Positions 1 to 6,876 are shown, counted from the first letter of the stretch. The stretch is DNA of 11,483 nucleotides from an uncultured Atopobiaceae bacterium (GCA_944321005.1 CALUJT010000044.1:1-11483), one strand, 5' to 3'. The notes: generated by a model not told the origin, from the letters alone. Numbers and translations: made by a program.

Positions 1-591
1 ATGGTGCTGCGGGCTGACCTCGCGCGCCTGCTGCCGCGGCTGCGCGCAGACCGGCTGGGTCGCGAGCTGCTCGTGCGCGCGGCGCGCGTGCGGGGCGTGG
101 CGGCGCCCACGACCGTGGATGCCACGGCGGGCCTGGGGGAGGACTCGGTGCTGCTGGCCGCTGCCGGCTTTACGGTCACGCTGTACGAGAGGGACCCGGT
201 GATCGCGGCCCTCCTGCGCGACGGTCTTGAGCGCGCGGCAAACGAGCCCCAGTTGGCAGATGCCGTCGGGCGCATGAGGCCCGTGGAGGGGGACAGCGTT
301 GCGGGCCTGCGCAGCCTGGATTTCACGCCCGACGTGGTGTTTCTCGACCCGATGTTCCCCGCACGCACCAAGAGCGCGGCGGTGAAGAAGAAGTTCCAGC
401 TCCTGCACCAGCTGGAGCGGCCGTGCGCGGACGAGGCGGAGCTTCTCGATGCCGCGCTCGCCGCGCATCCTCGCAAGGTCGTGATTAAGCGGCCGCCCAA
501 GGGGGCGTGGCTCGCCGGCGTCAAGCCGAGCCACTCGCTGACGGGCAAGGCCGTTCGATACGACGTGATCGTTCCGCCGCAGGTGGGTTAG
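1..591 (+). CDS. rsmJ: RsmJ-like 16S rRNA guanine-N2 methyltransferase, copy 1 (5' end outside window)
   Basis: Class I SAM-dependent methyltransferase of the RsmJ (YhiQ, DUF548) family, which in E. coli makes m2G1516 in 16S rRNA in the cytoplasm. Visible: SAM-binding motif DATAGLGED at residues 40-48 of the visible part, an acidic strand end YERDP at 62-66, the family signature LDPMFP at 115-120 followed by KSAAVKKKFQLLH, and KRPP at 163-166. The second copy at 6965 has 28 further N-terminal residues before the methionine equivalent to base 1, so the true start very probably lies upstream of the window. Protein identity to that copy is about 80% by eye, and every motif is intact in both. The stop (589-591) is followed 9 bp later by the acetyltransferase start, so the two are probably co-transcribed. 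The family call is firm; the exact target base is inferred from E. coli. Confidence 0.87.
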   Translation: MVLRADLARLLPRLRADRLGRELLVRAARVRGVAAPTTVDATAGLGEDSVLLAAAGFTVTLYERDPVIAALLRDGLERAANEPQLADAVGRMRPVEGDSVAGLRSLDFTPDVVFLDPMFPARTKSAAVKKKFQLLHQLERPCADEAELLDAALAAHPRKVVIKRPPKGAWLAGVKPSHSLTGKAVRYDVIVPPQVG

Positions 592-595
592 GAGG
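590..595 (+). promoter_or_regulatory. Shine-Dalgarno of the first acetyltransferase gene
   Basis: AGGAGG overlaps the last bases of the rsmJ stop codon and sits 5 nt before the ATG at 601. It fixes that start and supports translation of both genes from one mRNA. Confidence 0.75.
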
Positions 596-600
596 GTGTC

Positions 601-1209
601 ATGGACATCGACGAGACGCGGCGGCGCATGGCGGACGGCCGGCTCTATGACCCCGGCTGCCCGGAGCTTCTTGCCGATCAGGCGCGCCGGCGCGACGTGC
701 TGGATGCCTACAACGCGCTGCCGTTCGGCAGCTCCGACGAGCGCGATGCCCTTCTCGCCCAGCTCGTGGCCGAGGCGGGTGAGGGCTGCGTGATCGAGCC
801 GCCGCTCCATGCCAACTGGGGCGGCGCGAACCTGCACCTGGGTAACAACGTCTATGCCAACATGGGCCTCACGCTGGTGGACGATGCCGACATCTTTATC
901 GAGGACGACGTGATGATCGGGCCCAACGTCACCATCTGCACGGGCACGCATCCCGTCTCGCCGCGGCTGCGGGCAAAGGGCCTGCAGTACAACAAGCCCG
1001 TCCGCATCTGCGCGGGCGCGTGGCTGGGTGCGGGGTGCGTCGTGCTGCCGGGCGTGACGGTGGGGGCGGGCAGCGTGGTCACGCGCGACGTGCCGGCCGG
1101 CGTGGTTGCGGCAGGTAATCCGTGCCGCGTGCTGCGCGAGATCGGCGAGCGGGACGAGCGCGTGTACGACCGCGACAAACCGGTTGAGGGGTGCTGGTTC
1201 GACGACTAG
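601..1209 (+). CDS. maa: Maltose/galactoside O-acetyltransferase, copy 1 (one hexapeptide short)
   Basis: Acetyl-CoA-dependent sugar O-acetyltransferase of the Maa/LacA/NodL group, 202 aa, cytoplasmic. The N-terminal Maa-type helical domain (about 1-55, with RRMADGRLY and ARRRDVLDAYN) precedes a left-handed beta-helix of hexapeptide repeats (about 60-175). The catalytic histidine is H117 in CTGTHPVSPRLR, matching H115 of LacA; ANWGGANLHLG and NPCRVLR are typical of the family. Compared with the second copy (208 aa, about 79% identical) it lacks six residues near 155: the DNA reads GVTVGAGSVV where the other has GVTVGEGSVVGAGSVV. That is an in-frame 18-bp loss of one hexapeptide, one face of the helix, near its C-terminal end. 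The active site is otherwise intact. The substrate (maltose, glucose, galactoside or other) cannot be read from sequence. Confidence 0.88.
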   Translation: MDIDETRRRMADGRLYDPGCPELLADQARRRDVLDAYNALPFGSSDERDALLAQLVAEAGEGCVIEPPLHANWGGANLHLGNNVYANMGLTLVDDADIFIEDDVMIGPNVTICTGTHPVSPRLRAKGLQYNKPVRICAGAWLGAGCVVLPGVTVGAGSVVTRDVPAGVVAAGNPCRVLREIGERDERVYDRDKPVEGCWFDD

Positions 1210-1280
1210 CGAGGGCGGGTGGTCGCGCAACCTGCGCACGGCTCGGGGGTTAATGGGGCCTTGGGGGCGCGTGCCTTGTG

Positions 1281-1445
1281 GCGCAGCTGCCTTCAGAACC
1301 GAGTTGTGAACGGTTTTCTCCTTTCGTTATGGTTGCTGCCGGGTAGACGGTCAAAGAAACCGCAGGTAAATTTAGATACAATTTTGATATTTAGGCCTCT
1401 GCTAGTAGAAATCCATTCACAAGTCGGGTTTGAAGGCAGTTGCGG
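1281..1445. repeat. Imperfect 39-bp inverted repeat bounding a 165-bp element
   Basis: Bases 1281-1319 and the reverse complement of 1407-1445 match at 32 of 39 positions by hand alignment, without gaps. Conserved blocks are CTGCCTTCA, TTGTGAA and TTTCT. The 87-bp interior (1320-1406) is AT-rich and carries a TACAAT box. Possible identities are a MITE-like relic with terminal inverted repeats, or a pair of inverted regulator sites. I found no transposase and no convincing flanking target duplication. Confidence 0.6.
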
Positions 1446-1550
1446 CGACACTTGGACGCCGCGAGCGACGGATGCGCGGTTGGCGCTACCCTGGGAGGGC
1501 CGCTCATCCTCAGACGCCGATTTCTCAGCTTCTCGACGGCTGCGGTGCGA

Positions 1551-1556
1551 TACAAT
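1551..1556 (+). promoter_or_regulatory. Putative -10 box of the GH13 gene
   Basis: TACAAT lies about 60 bp before the GH13 start and 10 bp before the operator palindrome. The -35 is weak (CTTCTC near 1529-1534 at suitable spacing). The same hexamer appears at 1377-1382 and before guaA at 7637-7642, suggesting a local -10 preference. Confidence 0.45.
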
Positions 1557-1565
1557 CCTCCAGAA

Positions 1566-1579
1566 TGGAAACGTTTCCA
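1566..1579. promoter_or_regulatory. LacI/GalR-family operator (cre-like palindrome)
   Basis: TGGAAACGTTTCCA is a perfect 14-bp palindrome with the central CG typical of LacI/GalR and CcpA-type sites; it agrees with the cre consensus at all but two symmetric positions. It sits immediately downstream of the TACAAT box, over the expected transcription start, as a repressor site would. It suggests sugar-controlled repression of the GH13 gene. No regulator gene is in the window. Confidence 0.65.
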
Positions 1580-1606
1580 ATTCTGAAATAGGAAGTAAGG
1601 CACGAG

Positions 1607-1613
1607 AAAGGAA
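1607..1613 (+). promoter_or_regulatory. Shine-Dalgarno of the GH13 gene
   Basis: AAAGGAA lies 5 nt before the ATG at 1619 and selects that start. Confidence 0.6.
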
Positions 1614-1618
1614 CGCCC

Positions 1619-3181
1619 ATGAGCACGTGGCTCGACGACGCGGTCTTCTACGAGATCTACCCGCAGAGTTTCAACGACACCAACGCCGACGGCATCGGCG
1701 ATCTGCCCGGCGTCATCGAGAAGCTCGACTACGTGCGCGAGCTGGGGTGCAACGCGCTCTGGCTCAACCCGTGCTTCGTCTCGCCGTTCGGCGATGCGGG
1801 CTACGACGTGGCGGATTACTGCCAGGTGGCCCCGCGCTACGGCACCAACGAGGACCTCAAGCGGCTCTTTGCCGAGGCGCACACCCGCGACATGCACGTT
1901 CTTCTGGACCTGGTGCCCGGCCACACCTCCATCGAGCACCCCTGGTTCAAGGAGTCCTGCCGCGCCGAGCCCAACGAGTTCACCGGCCGCTACGTCTGGA
2001 CCGACGACGTCTGGACGCCCGTGGGAGACGTGCCGGGTGTGAACGGCGTCCTGCGCGGCATCGCCGAGCGCAACGGCGCGGTGGCCGTGAACTTCTTCGC
2101 CTTCCAGCCGGCGCTCAACTACGGCTTCTACAACGTGACCGAGCCCTGGCAGAGCGCGATGGACTCCCAGGAGGCGCTTGCCACGCGCCAGGCCATGAAG
2201 GACGTCATGGCGTTCTGGTTGGACCGCGGCTGCGACGGCTTCCGCGTTGACATGGCCGGCTCGCTCGTGAAGAACGACCCCGACCAGGAGGGCACGATCG
2301 CCCTCTGGCGGGACATGCGCGCGTTCCTGGATGCCGCGTACCCCGACGCCGTCCTCATCTCCGAGTGGGGCGAGCCGGACAAGACCATTCGCGCGGGCTT
2401 CCACATGGATTTCCTGCTGCAGTTCGGCACGTCGCACTACCTGGACCTCTTCCGCTGCGAGCATCCCTGGTTCGCGCGCGAGGGCGCGGGCGACGCGAGC
2501 GAGTTCGTGGCCACGTACCGCCGCAACATGGAGCTCACGGACGGCAAGGGCCTCATGTGCATCCCGTCCGGCAACCACGACATGGACCGCCTGCGCAAGT
2601 ACCTGGACCCGGAGGAGATGAAGCTGGCCTTTGCGTTCATCATGTCCATGCCGGGGTGCCCGTTTGTCTACGCGGGCGACGAGATCGGCATGCGCCACCT
2701 GAACGTGACCTCCGTCGAGGGCGGCTACCAGCGCACGGGCGCGCGCTCGCCGCTGCAGTGGGATGCGTCGGAGCCCAACTTCGGATTCTCCGATGCGTCG
2801 GCCGACAAGCTCTATGTGCGCCAGGACGCCGGCGACGACGTACCCACGGTGGCGGCCGAGATGGCGGACGACACCTCGCTCTGGCGCGAGGTCCAGCGGC
2901 TCATCGCGCTGCGCCGGGCCACGCCGGCCCTGGGCGTGAACGCCTCCGTGGACTTTGTCTACTGCGAGAAGGACACGTACCCGCTCGTCTACCTGCGCAC
3001 GGAGCGCGGGGAGGGCGGTCAGCGCGTGCTCGTGGCGCTGAACCCGGCTGCGCGGCCGATCGAGGTGCCGTGCGACTACGAGGCGGCGCACGTGCTCTAC
3101 GCGTTGGGCGAAGAAGCCCAGCTCGCGGGCGGTGTGCTGCGTGTTCCTGCCGAAAGTGCGACATTCTTTGAGCTGGCTTAG
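1619..3181 (+). CDS. GH13 alpha-amylase-family glycoside hydrolase (alpha-glucosidase-like)
   Basis: Intracellular GH13 enzyme of 520 aa with no signal peptide, expected to cleave alpha-glucosidic bonds in short oligosaccharides such as maltodextrins, isomaltose or sucrose. The (beta/alpha)8 barrel begins at once with FYEIYPQSF (10-18). Catalytic residues: nucleophile D211 in GFRVDMAG, acid/base E249 in ISEWGEP, and transition-state D321 in SGNHDMDR. Conserved region I reads DLVPGHTS (D97, H102) where most GH13 enzymes have DxVxNH. The C-terminal domain (about 430-520) has the usual beta-sandwich look (VLVALNPAARPIEVP). Length is slightly below that of oligo-1,6-glucosidases (about 550). An operator palindrome precedes it, so it is probably induced by its sugar. 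The family is certain; the substrate and subfamily are not. Confidence 0.88.
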   Translation: MSTWLDDAVFYEIYPQSFNDTNADGIGDLPGVIEKLDYVRELGCNALWLNPCFVSPFGDAGYDVADYCQVAPRYGTNEDLKRLFAEAHTRDMHVLLDLVPGHTSIEHPWFKESCRAEPNEFTGRYVWTDDVWTPVGDVPGVNGVLRGIAERNGAVAVNFFAFQPALNYGFYNVTEPWQSAMDSQEALATRQAMKDVMAFWLDRGCDGFRVDMAGSLVKNDPDQEGTIALWRDMRAFLDAAYPDAVLISEWGEPDKTIRAGFHMDFLLQFGTSHYLDLFRCEHPWFAREGAGDASEFVATYRRNMELTDGKGLMCIPSGNHDMDRLRKYLDPEEMKLAFAFIMSMPGCPFVYAGDEIGMRHLNVTSVEGGYQRTGARSPLQWDASEPNFGFSDASADKLYVRQDAGDDVPTVAAEMADDTSLWREVQRLIALRRATPALGVNASVDFVYCEKDTYPLVYLRTERGEGGQRVLVALNPAARPIEVPCDYEAAHVLYALGEEAQLAGGVLRVPAESATFFELA

Positions 3182-3185
3182 AGGC

Positions 3186-3234
3186 GTGCACTCATCTATG
3201 TAAATTGGGGACAGTCCCCAATTTACAGATGCAC
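3186..3234. repeat. Palindromic repeat A (GGGGACAGTCCCC type)
   Basis: A perfect 14-bp inverted repeat (3199-3212 with 3214-3227) centred on base 3213 contains TTGGGGACAGTCCCCAA. It extends with small bulges to the GTGCA/TGCAC pair at 3186-3190 and 3230-3234. It begins 5 bp after the GH13 stop, so it would form a hairpin at the 3' end of that mRNA, but no T-run follows. Its GGGGAC block recurs in the palindromes at 6057 and 9934. Confidence 0.8.
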
Positions 3235-3355
3235 AAAGCTGAAAGAATTAGAGAAAGCTAACATGATTTTGGCTGGTAAAAGCGGGTAGGAGAGGGCTAT
3301 CTACATCCAACGTGCCCGGCCGGCGCCGCCGACGGGGCAGGGAAGGGGTCGCCCC

Positions 3356-4321
3356 ATGTGCACGGGCATCCGCTTTACCAGTACCTCCGGAGCTATGTAC
3401 TTCGGCCGCAACCTTGACTGGACTCAGGGATACGGCGAGCGCGTGGTGATGACGCCGCCCGCCGCGAAGGTGCCGTCCGCCTTCGAGCGCCTGGAGGACC
3501 TCGAGCGCGGCTATGCCGTCATAGGGATGGGCATCGTCGCGAAGGGCGTGCCGCTCTACTTTGACTGTGGGAACGAGGCGGGCCTGGCCGTGGCGGGGCT
3601 CAACTTCCCGCAGAGCGCGCGCTACGCGAGCGAGCATGTGCACGGCGCCATCAATGTCGCCGCCTACGAGTTCCCGTTCTGGGTCGCCCGGAACTTCTCG
3701 TCGCTCGAAGAGGTGCGCGAGGCGCTGAAGCGCGTCGTCATCGTGGCGAAGCCGGTGAGCGAGCAGCTCCCCGTTGCCAATCTCCACTGGATCATCGGCG
3801 ACGCCACGGGCAGCGTGGTCGTGGAGTGCGCGGAGGGGGGCCTTCGCGTGTGGGAAAACGACGTCGACGTTCTCACGAACGAGCCCGACTTTGGCTGGCA
3901 GCGCACCAACCTGCGCAACTACCTCACGCTGAGCGACGGCGAGCCCGCGCCCGCATCGTGGGGCCGCGCCCAGCTTCCCGTATTTGGCTCCGGCATGGGC
4001 ATGCACGGGATTCCCGGGGACTACAGCGGTCCCTCTCGCTTTGTGAAGGCGGCCTTCGTCAACGCGCACTATCCCGCCCAGGAGGACGAGCGCGCCAACG
4101 TGACGCGCCTCTTCCGCACGCTGGGGTCCGTTGCGGTTCCGGACGGGTGCGCCCAGATGGCGGATGGCTCCTTCGAGCGGACGCTCTACACGAGCTGCTT
4201 CTCCGCGGCGAGCCTCACCTACTACCACGCGGCCTACGATGACCTGAAGATCCGCGCCTACCCGCTCGCCTCGTGCGACATGAACGGGTCCGCCCCGATG
4301 GTCGTGGAGCCCGCCGCGTAA
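3356..4321 (+). CDS. bsh: Bile salt hydrolase (choloylglycine hydrolase family)
   Basis: Ntn-hydrolase that cleaves the glycine or taurine amide of conjugated bile salts in the cytoplasm; 321 aa, close to the usual 315-330. The ATG is followed directly by Cys (C2, the nucleophile after methionine removal), which also fixes the start. Other catalytic-pocket residues match known enzymes: R18 and D21 (GRNLDW), N83 (AGLNFP), N175 (LTNEPDF) and R228 (GDYSGPSRF). The loop before the R228 segment reads GSGMGMHGIPGD; a G-x-G loop has been linked to preference for glycine conjugates, a tentative inference here. Penicillin V acylase is the alternative in this family. GGAAGGGGT at 3341-3349 is the ribosome site, and a short GGGG/CCCC pairing could partly mask it. 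The transporter gene follows by 64 bp. Confidence 0.88.
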   Translation: MCTGIRFTSTSGAMYFGRNLDWTQGYGERVVMTPPAAKVPSAFERLEDLERGYAVIGMGIVAKGVPLYFDCGNEAGLAVAGLNFPQSARYASEHVHGAINVAAYEFPFWVARNFSSLEEVREALKRVVIVAKPVSEQLPVANLHWIIGDATGSVVVECAEGGLRVWENDVDVLTNEPDFGWQRTNLRNYLTLSDGEPAPASWGRAQLPVFGSGMGMHGIPGDYSGPSRFVKAAFVNAHYPAQEDERANVTRLFRTLGSVAVPDGCAQMADGSFERTLYTSCFSAASLTYYHAAYDDLKIRAYPLASCDMNGSAPMVVEPAA

Positions 4322-4332
4322 CCGGCCACAAG

Positions 4333-4359
4333 GGGCCAGGGGGCCGCCCCCCTTGGCCC
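4333..4359 (+). other. GC-rich hairpin between bsh and the MFS gene
   Basis: GGGCCA (4333-4338) pairs with TGGCCC (4354-4359) and GGGGG (4339-4343) with CCCCC (4348-4352), with one bulged T and a 4-nt loop. It has no T-run, so it is more likely an mRNA processing or stability element or a partial attenuator than a full terminator. It sits 15 nt before the MFS Shine-Dalgarno (AGGAG at 4375-4379). Confidence 0.55.
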
Positions 4360-4385
4360 GCCCTCAGACAAGCTAGGAGTACAAC

Positions 4386-6023
4386 ATGCACAGCCCTTCC
4401 GTTAGCGTGGGGCCGGTGGGAGCGTCTGCCTCGAGGGAGCGCTTCCTGGTCCTTCCCATAGTCATACTGATCCTCGCCCAGATGGGGACGACGGGCGACA
4501 ACGGCGCCCTCTCGCTCGCCGCGTCCGCGCTCACCACGGACCTGGGTGCCACGACGTCGGAGATTCAGCTCGCCAACATGATCTACCCGCTCGTGGGCGG
4601 CGCGTTCATGATTGCGGGCGGTCTGCTCGGCACCATCTTTGGGTGGGCTCGGACGTTCCGGGCAGGTGCCCTCGTCTGCGCCCTGGGCGAGGCGGTCCTC
4701 GCCTTCTCGCCCAACATGGTGGTCTTCATCTGGGTCGGCCGCGTGCTCGTAGGCCTGGGCGCGAGCCTGCTCGTCCCCTCGGTGCTCGGCATGATTCCGC
4801 TTCTCTATCAGGGGCACAATCGCATGGTCGCCTTTGGCTGCATCGGCGCCGCCTCCGGGCTCTCCGCCGTCCTGCCGCTCATCCTGGGCGTGGTCATGGA
4901 GGCGGCGGGCATGCGCCCGACCTTCCTCGTGCTCGGGGCGTACTTCTTCGTGGTGGCCACGCTGTCGCTGCGCCTCCCGCACGCCGCCAACACCAGGGAG
5001 AAGCTCCCGTTCGACGGTGTGGGCGTGGCTCTGGCCGCGCTCGGGCTCTTCCTCGTGCTCGTGGGCCTCTCGAGCATCTCCAGCTGGGGCCTCGTCGAGC
5101 CCTTCGAGGGATGTCCCTTCACGGTCTTTGGCATCTCCCCGGCGCTGCCCGCCGTGGCGTGCGGCATCGTGGTGCTCGCCGTGCTCGTGCGCGTGGAGCG
5201 GGGCGTGGAGGAGAAGAACGGCATCGCCCTTCTCCCCAGCTCCTTCCTCAAGACGCCCCAGGTTCTCGCCGGCCTCACGGCCAACGCCCTCATGTTCTTC
5301 TTCATGGGCGCCCAGTCCATCCTCATGGCTCCCTACCTGCAGCTCGTTGCGGGATGGTCGCCCATTGACGTGGGCACGATCTCCATCGTGACGGGCATCC
5401 CGACCTTTGCCCTCTCGCTGGGCATCCCCAAGCTCGCGCCGCACGCCAACCCGCGCCACGTCATCCAGGCGGGATACGTGGCCATGGCGCTCGCCCTCGG
5501 CGTGATGGCGCTCTCCGTCACCCTCGACGGCGCCAATGCGGCGGGCGTCTACCTCGGCGCGCTCCTCGCCGGCGTGGGCGCCGGGACGGTCGCCTCCCAT
5601 GCGAGCAACGTCGTGGCGGCCGCCCTGCCCGAGCGCGACGCCTCGCAGTCCGGCGGCATCCAGAGCACCATGCGCAACGTGGGCCAGGCAGTGGGCGTGG
5701 CGCTGCTGGGGGCCGTGCTGCTCTTTGGCATCACCAACACGGTTCGGTCTGGCGTGGCGGCAGACCTCTCCCTCTCTCCCGAGGTCCACGAGGAGGTCTC
5801 CGACATGAGCGTCAACCTCGGCAGCAACGAGGAGTTCGAGCAGCAGATCAAGGACATCCCCCTGTCCTCCGCGGAGAGGGAGAAGCTCGTCAAGCTGGAC
5901 GCGCAGGCGCGCTTCGACTCGACGCGCGCGGCGTATGCGGTGGGCGGCGTCATCGTGCTCCTGGGGCTTGCCACCACGCCCCTGATCACGACGTTCGAGA
6001 AGGGCGGTCACGCCGCGGCGTGA
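4386..6023 (+). CDS. DHA2-type MFS transporter (14 TM segments predicted), bile-salt-locus linked
   Basis: Major facilitator superfamily drug/solute:H+ antiporter of the DHA2 (EmrB/QacA-like) type, 545 aa, in the cytoplasmic membrane. Hydrophobic segments begin at about residue 20 and fit 14 helices. GGLLGTIFGWART (78-90) is a degenerate loop 2-3 motif A, and IGAASGLSAVLPLILG (153-168) occupies the motif C position of antiporters. A hydrophilic loop of about 65 residues (451-515, rich in E, S and D) lies before the last helix, as in other DHA2 proteins. AGGAG 6 nt before the ATG supports the start. Placement after the bile salt hydrolase suggests it moves conjugated bile salts in or free bile acids out, but drug efflux is possible. 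The family is well supported; the substrate is inferred only from neighbourhood. Confidence 0.85.
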   Translation: MHSPSVSVGPVGASASRERFLVLPIVILILAQMGTTGDNGALSLAASALTTDLGATTSEIQLANMIYPLVGGAFMIAGGLLGTIFGWARTFRAGALVCALGEAVLAFSPNMVVFIWVGRVLVGLGASLLVPSVLGMIPLLYQGHNRMVAFGCIGAASGLSAVLPLILGVVMEAAGMRPTFLVLGAYFFVVATLSLRLPHAANTREKLPFDGVGVALAALGLFLVLVGLSSISSWGLVEPFEGCPFTVFGISPALPAVACGIVVLAVLVRVERGVEEKNGIALLPSSFLKTPQVLAGLTANALMFFFMGAQSILMAPYLQLVAGWSPIDVGTISIVTGIPTFALSLGIPKLAPHANPRHVIQAGYVAMALALGVMALSVTLDGANAAGVYLGALLAGVGAGTVASHASNVVAAALPERDASQSGGIQSTMRNVGQAVGVALLGAVLLFGITNTVRSGVAADLSLSPEVHEEVSDMSVNLGSNEEFEQQIKDIPLSSAEREKLVKLDAQARFDSTRAAYAVGGVIVLLGLATTPLITTFEKGGHAAA

Positions 6024-6029
6024 GAGCGC

Positions 6030-6059
6030 GGGCGTCCGGCACACCGCCGCCGGACGCCC
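6030..6059. terminator. Possible terminator hairpin after the MFS gene
   Basis: GGGCGTCCGGC (6030-6040) and GCCGGACGCCC (6049-6059) form a perfect 11-bp stem with an 8-nt loop, beginning 6 bp after the MFS stop. No T-run follows, so factor-independent termination is unproven. Its right arm overlaps the first bases of the large palindrome at 6057. Confidence 0.5.
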
Positions 6060-6172
6060 TGCCCATTGGGGACGTGTTATTTCGTGCAGACCGTTTGGGA
6101 CAGGTTAAGTGAGCAAACCTCAAACCTGTCCCAAACGGTCTGCACGAAATAACACGTCCCCAATGGGCAGGG
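6057..6172. repeat. Palindromic repeat B: perfect 50-bp inverted repeat
   Basis: Bases 6057-6106 are the exact reverse complement of 6123-6172, leaving a 16-nt loop (6107-6122). Each arm contains ATTGGGGACGTG near its outer end and TTTGGGACAGG near its inner end, so the GGGAC block of the other palindromes occurs twice. The element lies between the 3' ends of convergent genes (MFS on plus, DUF1275 on minus), and both transcripts would carry the same long hairpin. No coding potential is seen. Confidence 0.92.
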
Positions 6173-6195
6173 GCAACTGACGACAAGCCCGTCGG

Positions 6196-6876
6196 CTATG
6201 CGTCCGGGTCCGCGATGAAGCGCAGCGAGAGCAGGAAGAGCGCGCTTATCGCCAGGCAGGCGAGCTGCCCCATGACGTCTATGAGGAGCTTGCACGCCAC
6301 CGCGCCCACGCAGAACGATGCCACGAGCCCCGCGTAGCGGGCGGAGCGGTGCAGCTCGTGCCGGTCCTTCTCGAAGAGGCCGTCATAGAGCGTCTCCCCA
6401 AGGGAGCGCAGGTTGCCGGTGCAGAAGACGCTCGCATAGGCGGACTTGGTGCCAAACTGGCGGAAGTTCTCGTAGGACACGGCCGCGCAGAAGGCGATGG
6501 CGCTGTTCACCAGGAGGTCTGGGACCCAGACGGGCAGAACGGCTATTGCCGCGAACGCAGCGGCCTCAAAGACCGCGACCCATCGCTGCATGCGGTGGGT
6601 CGCGCGTCCGTGCACGCGCACGAGGACGTGGCGCGAGAGCATGATGCCCAGGACAAACGCAAGGATGGAGACCAGGTAGTGCGCCACGCCGACCCACTGG
6701 CCCTCCGCAAGGTTCATGCACAGCAGCACGATGTTCCCGGTCTGCCCCGTGGCAAAGACGTGGTCGTGCAGCAGGTACGAGTACGCGTCCATGAAGCCGC
6801 CCGCGCAGATGACCGTGAGCCCCAGCCTCACGGGGACCTTCGCCCTTCTTGCCCTCTCGACCGCCGCCTGCTCCAT
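6196..6876 (-). CDS. DUF1275 (YoaK-type) membrane protein
   Basis: Integral membrane protein of 226 aa in the YoaK/DUF1275 family, whose function is not established. The family signature is clear: GGFMDAYSYLLHDHVFATGQ at 26-45, running on into TGNIV (46-50), and a second glycine-rich motif FCTGNLRSLGE at 151-161. About six hydrophobic segments can be seen near 17-37, 65-82, 100-118, 122-138, 181-199 and 203-220; the charged N-terminus (RARRAK) would lie in the cytoplasm. The start at 6876 has a weak G-rich ribosome site (GGGGG, 6882-6886 on the other strand). It is the only minus-strand gene here, divergent from the second rsmJ (88 bp between starts) and convergent with the MFS gene. No functional link to its neighbours is evident. 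Confidence 0.87.
   Translation of the reverse strand: MEQAAVERARRAKVPVRLGLTVICAGGFMDAYSYLLHDHVFATGQTGNIVLLCMNLAEGQWVGVAHYLVSILAFVLGIMLSRHVLVRVHGRATHRMQRWVAVFEAAAFAAIAVLPVWVPDLLVNSAIAFCAAVSYENFRQFGTKSAYASVFCTGNLRSLGETLYDGLFEKDRHELHRSARYAGLVASFCVGAVACKLLIDVMGQLACLAISALFLLSLRFIADPDA

Larger units (their letters stand above)
1210..1618. other. 409-bp non-coding regulatory region before the GH13 gene
   Basis: No credible gene is present; the open frames crossing this stretch are extensions of out-of-frame readings of the GH13 gene. It holds an imperfect inverted repeat (1281-1319 with 1407-1445), an AT-rich stretch (about 1340-1415) that stands out from the GC-rich surroundings, two TACAAT -10-like boxes (1377-1382 and 1551-1556), and a LacI-type operator palindrome (1566-1579). 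No clear terminator is seen after the acetyltransferase stop. Confidence 0.7.

Noticed and set aside
1219..2250. A 343-codon plus-strand frame spanning the upstream region and the GH13 gene
   Set aside because: It overlaps the GH13 gene in another frame, becomes Arg-rich there, and lacks a ribosome site; the intergenic part is the inverted repeat and promoter.
1391..3091. A 566-codon minus-strand open frame opposite the GH13 gene
   Set aside because: Repetitive Arg/Val/His/Ala composition and no motif; it is the shadow of the GH13 coding strand.
3199..3227. Palindrome A as a classical Rho-independent terminator
   Set aside because: The stem is strong but no T-run follows on either strand, and its sequence matches the two larger palindromes better than a terminator.
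3248..4228. A 326-codon minus-strand open frame opposite bsh
   Set aside because: No motif, and it mirrors a gene with all catalytic residues of the choloylglycine hydrolase family.
4215..6044. A 609-codon minus-strand open frame opposite the MFS gene
   Set aside because: Its composition is dominated by H, R, G, E and A with no domain, as expected for the mirror of a GC-rich gene; the plus strand has a clear 545-aa transporter with a ribosome site.
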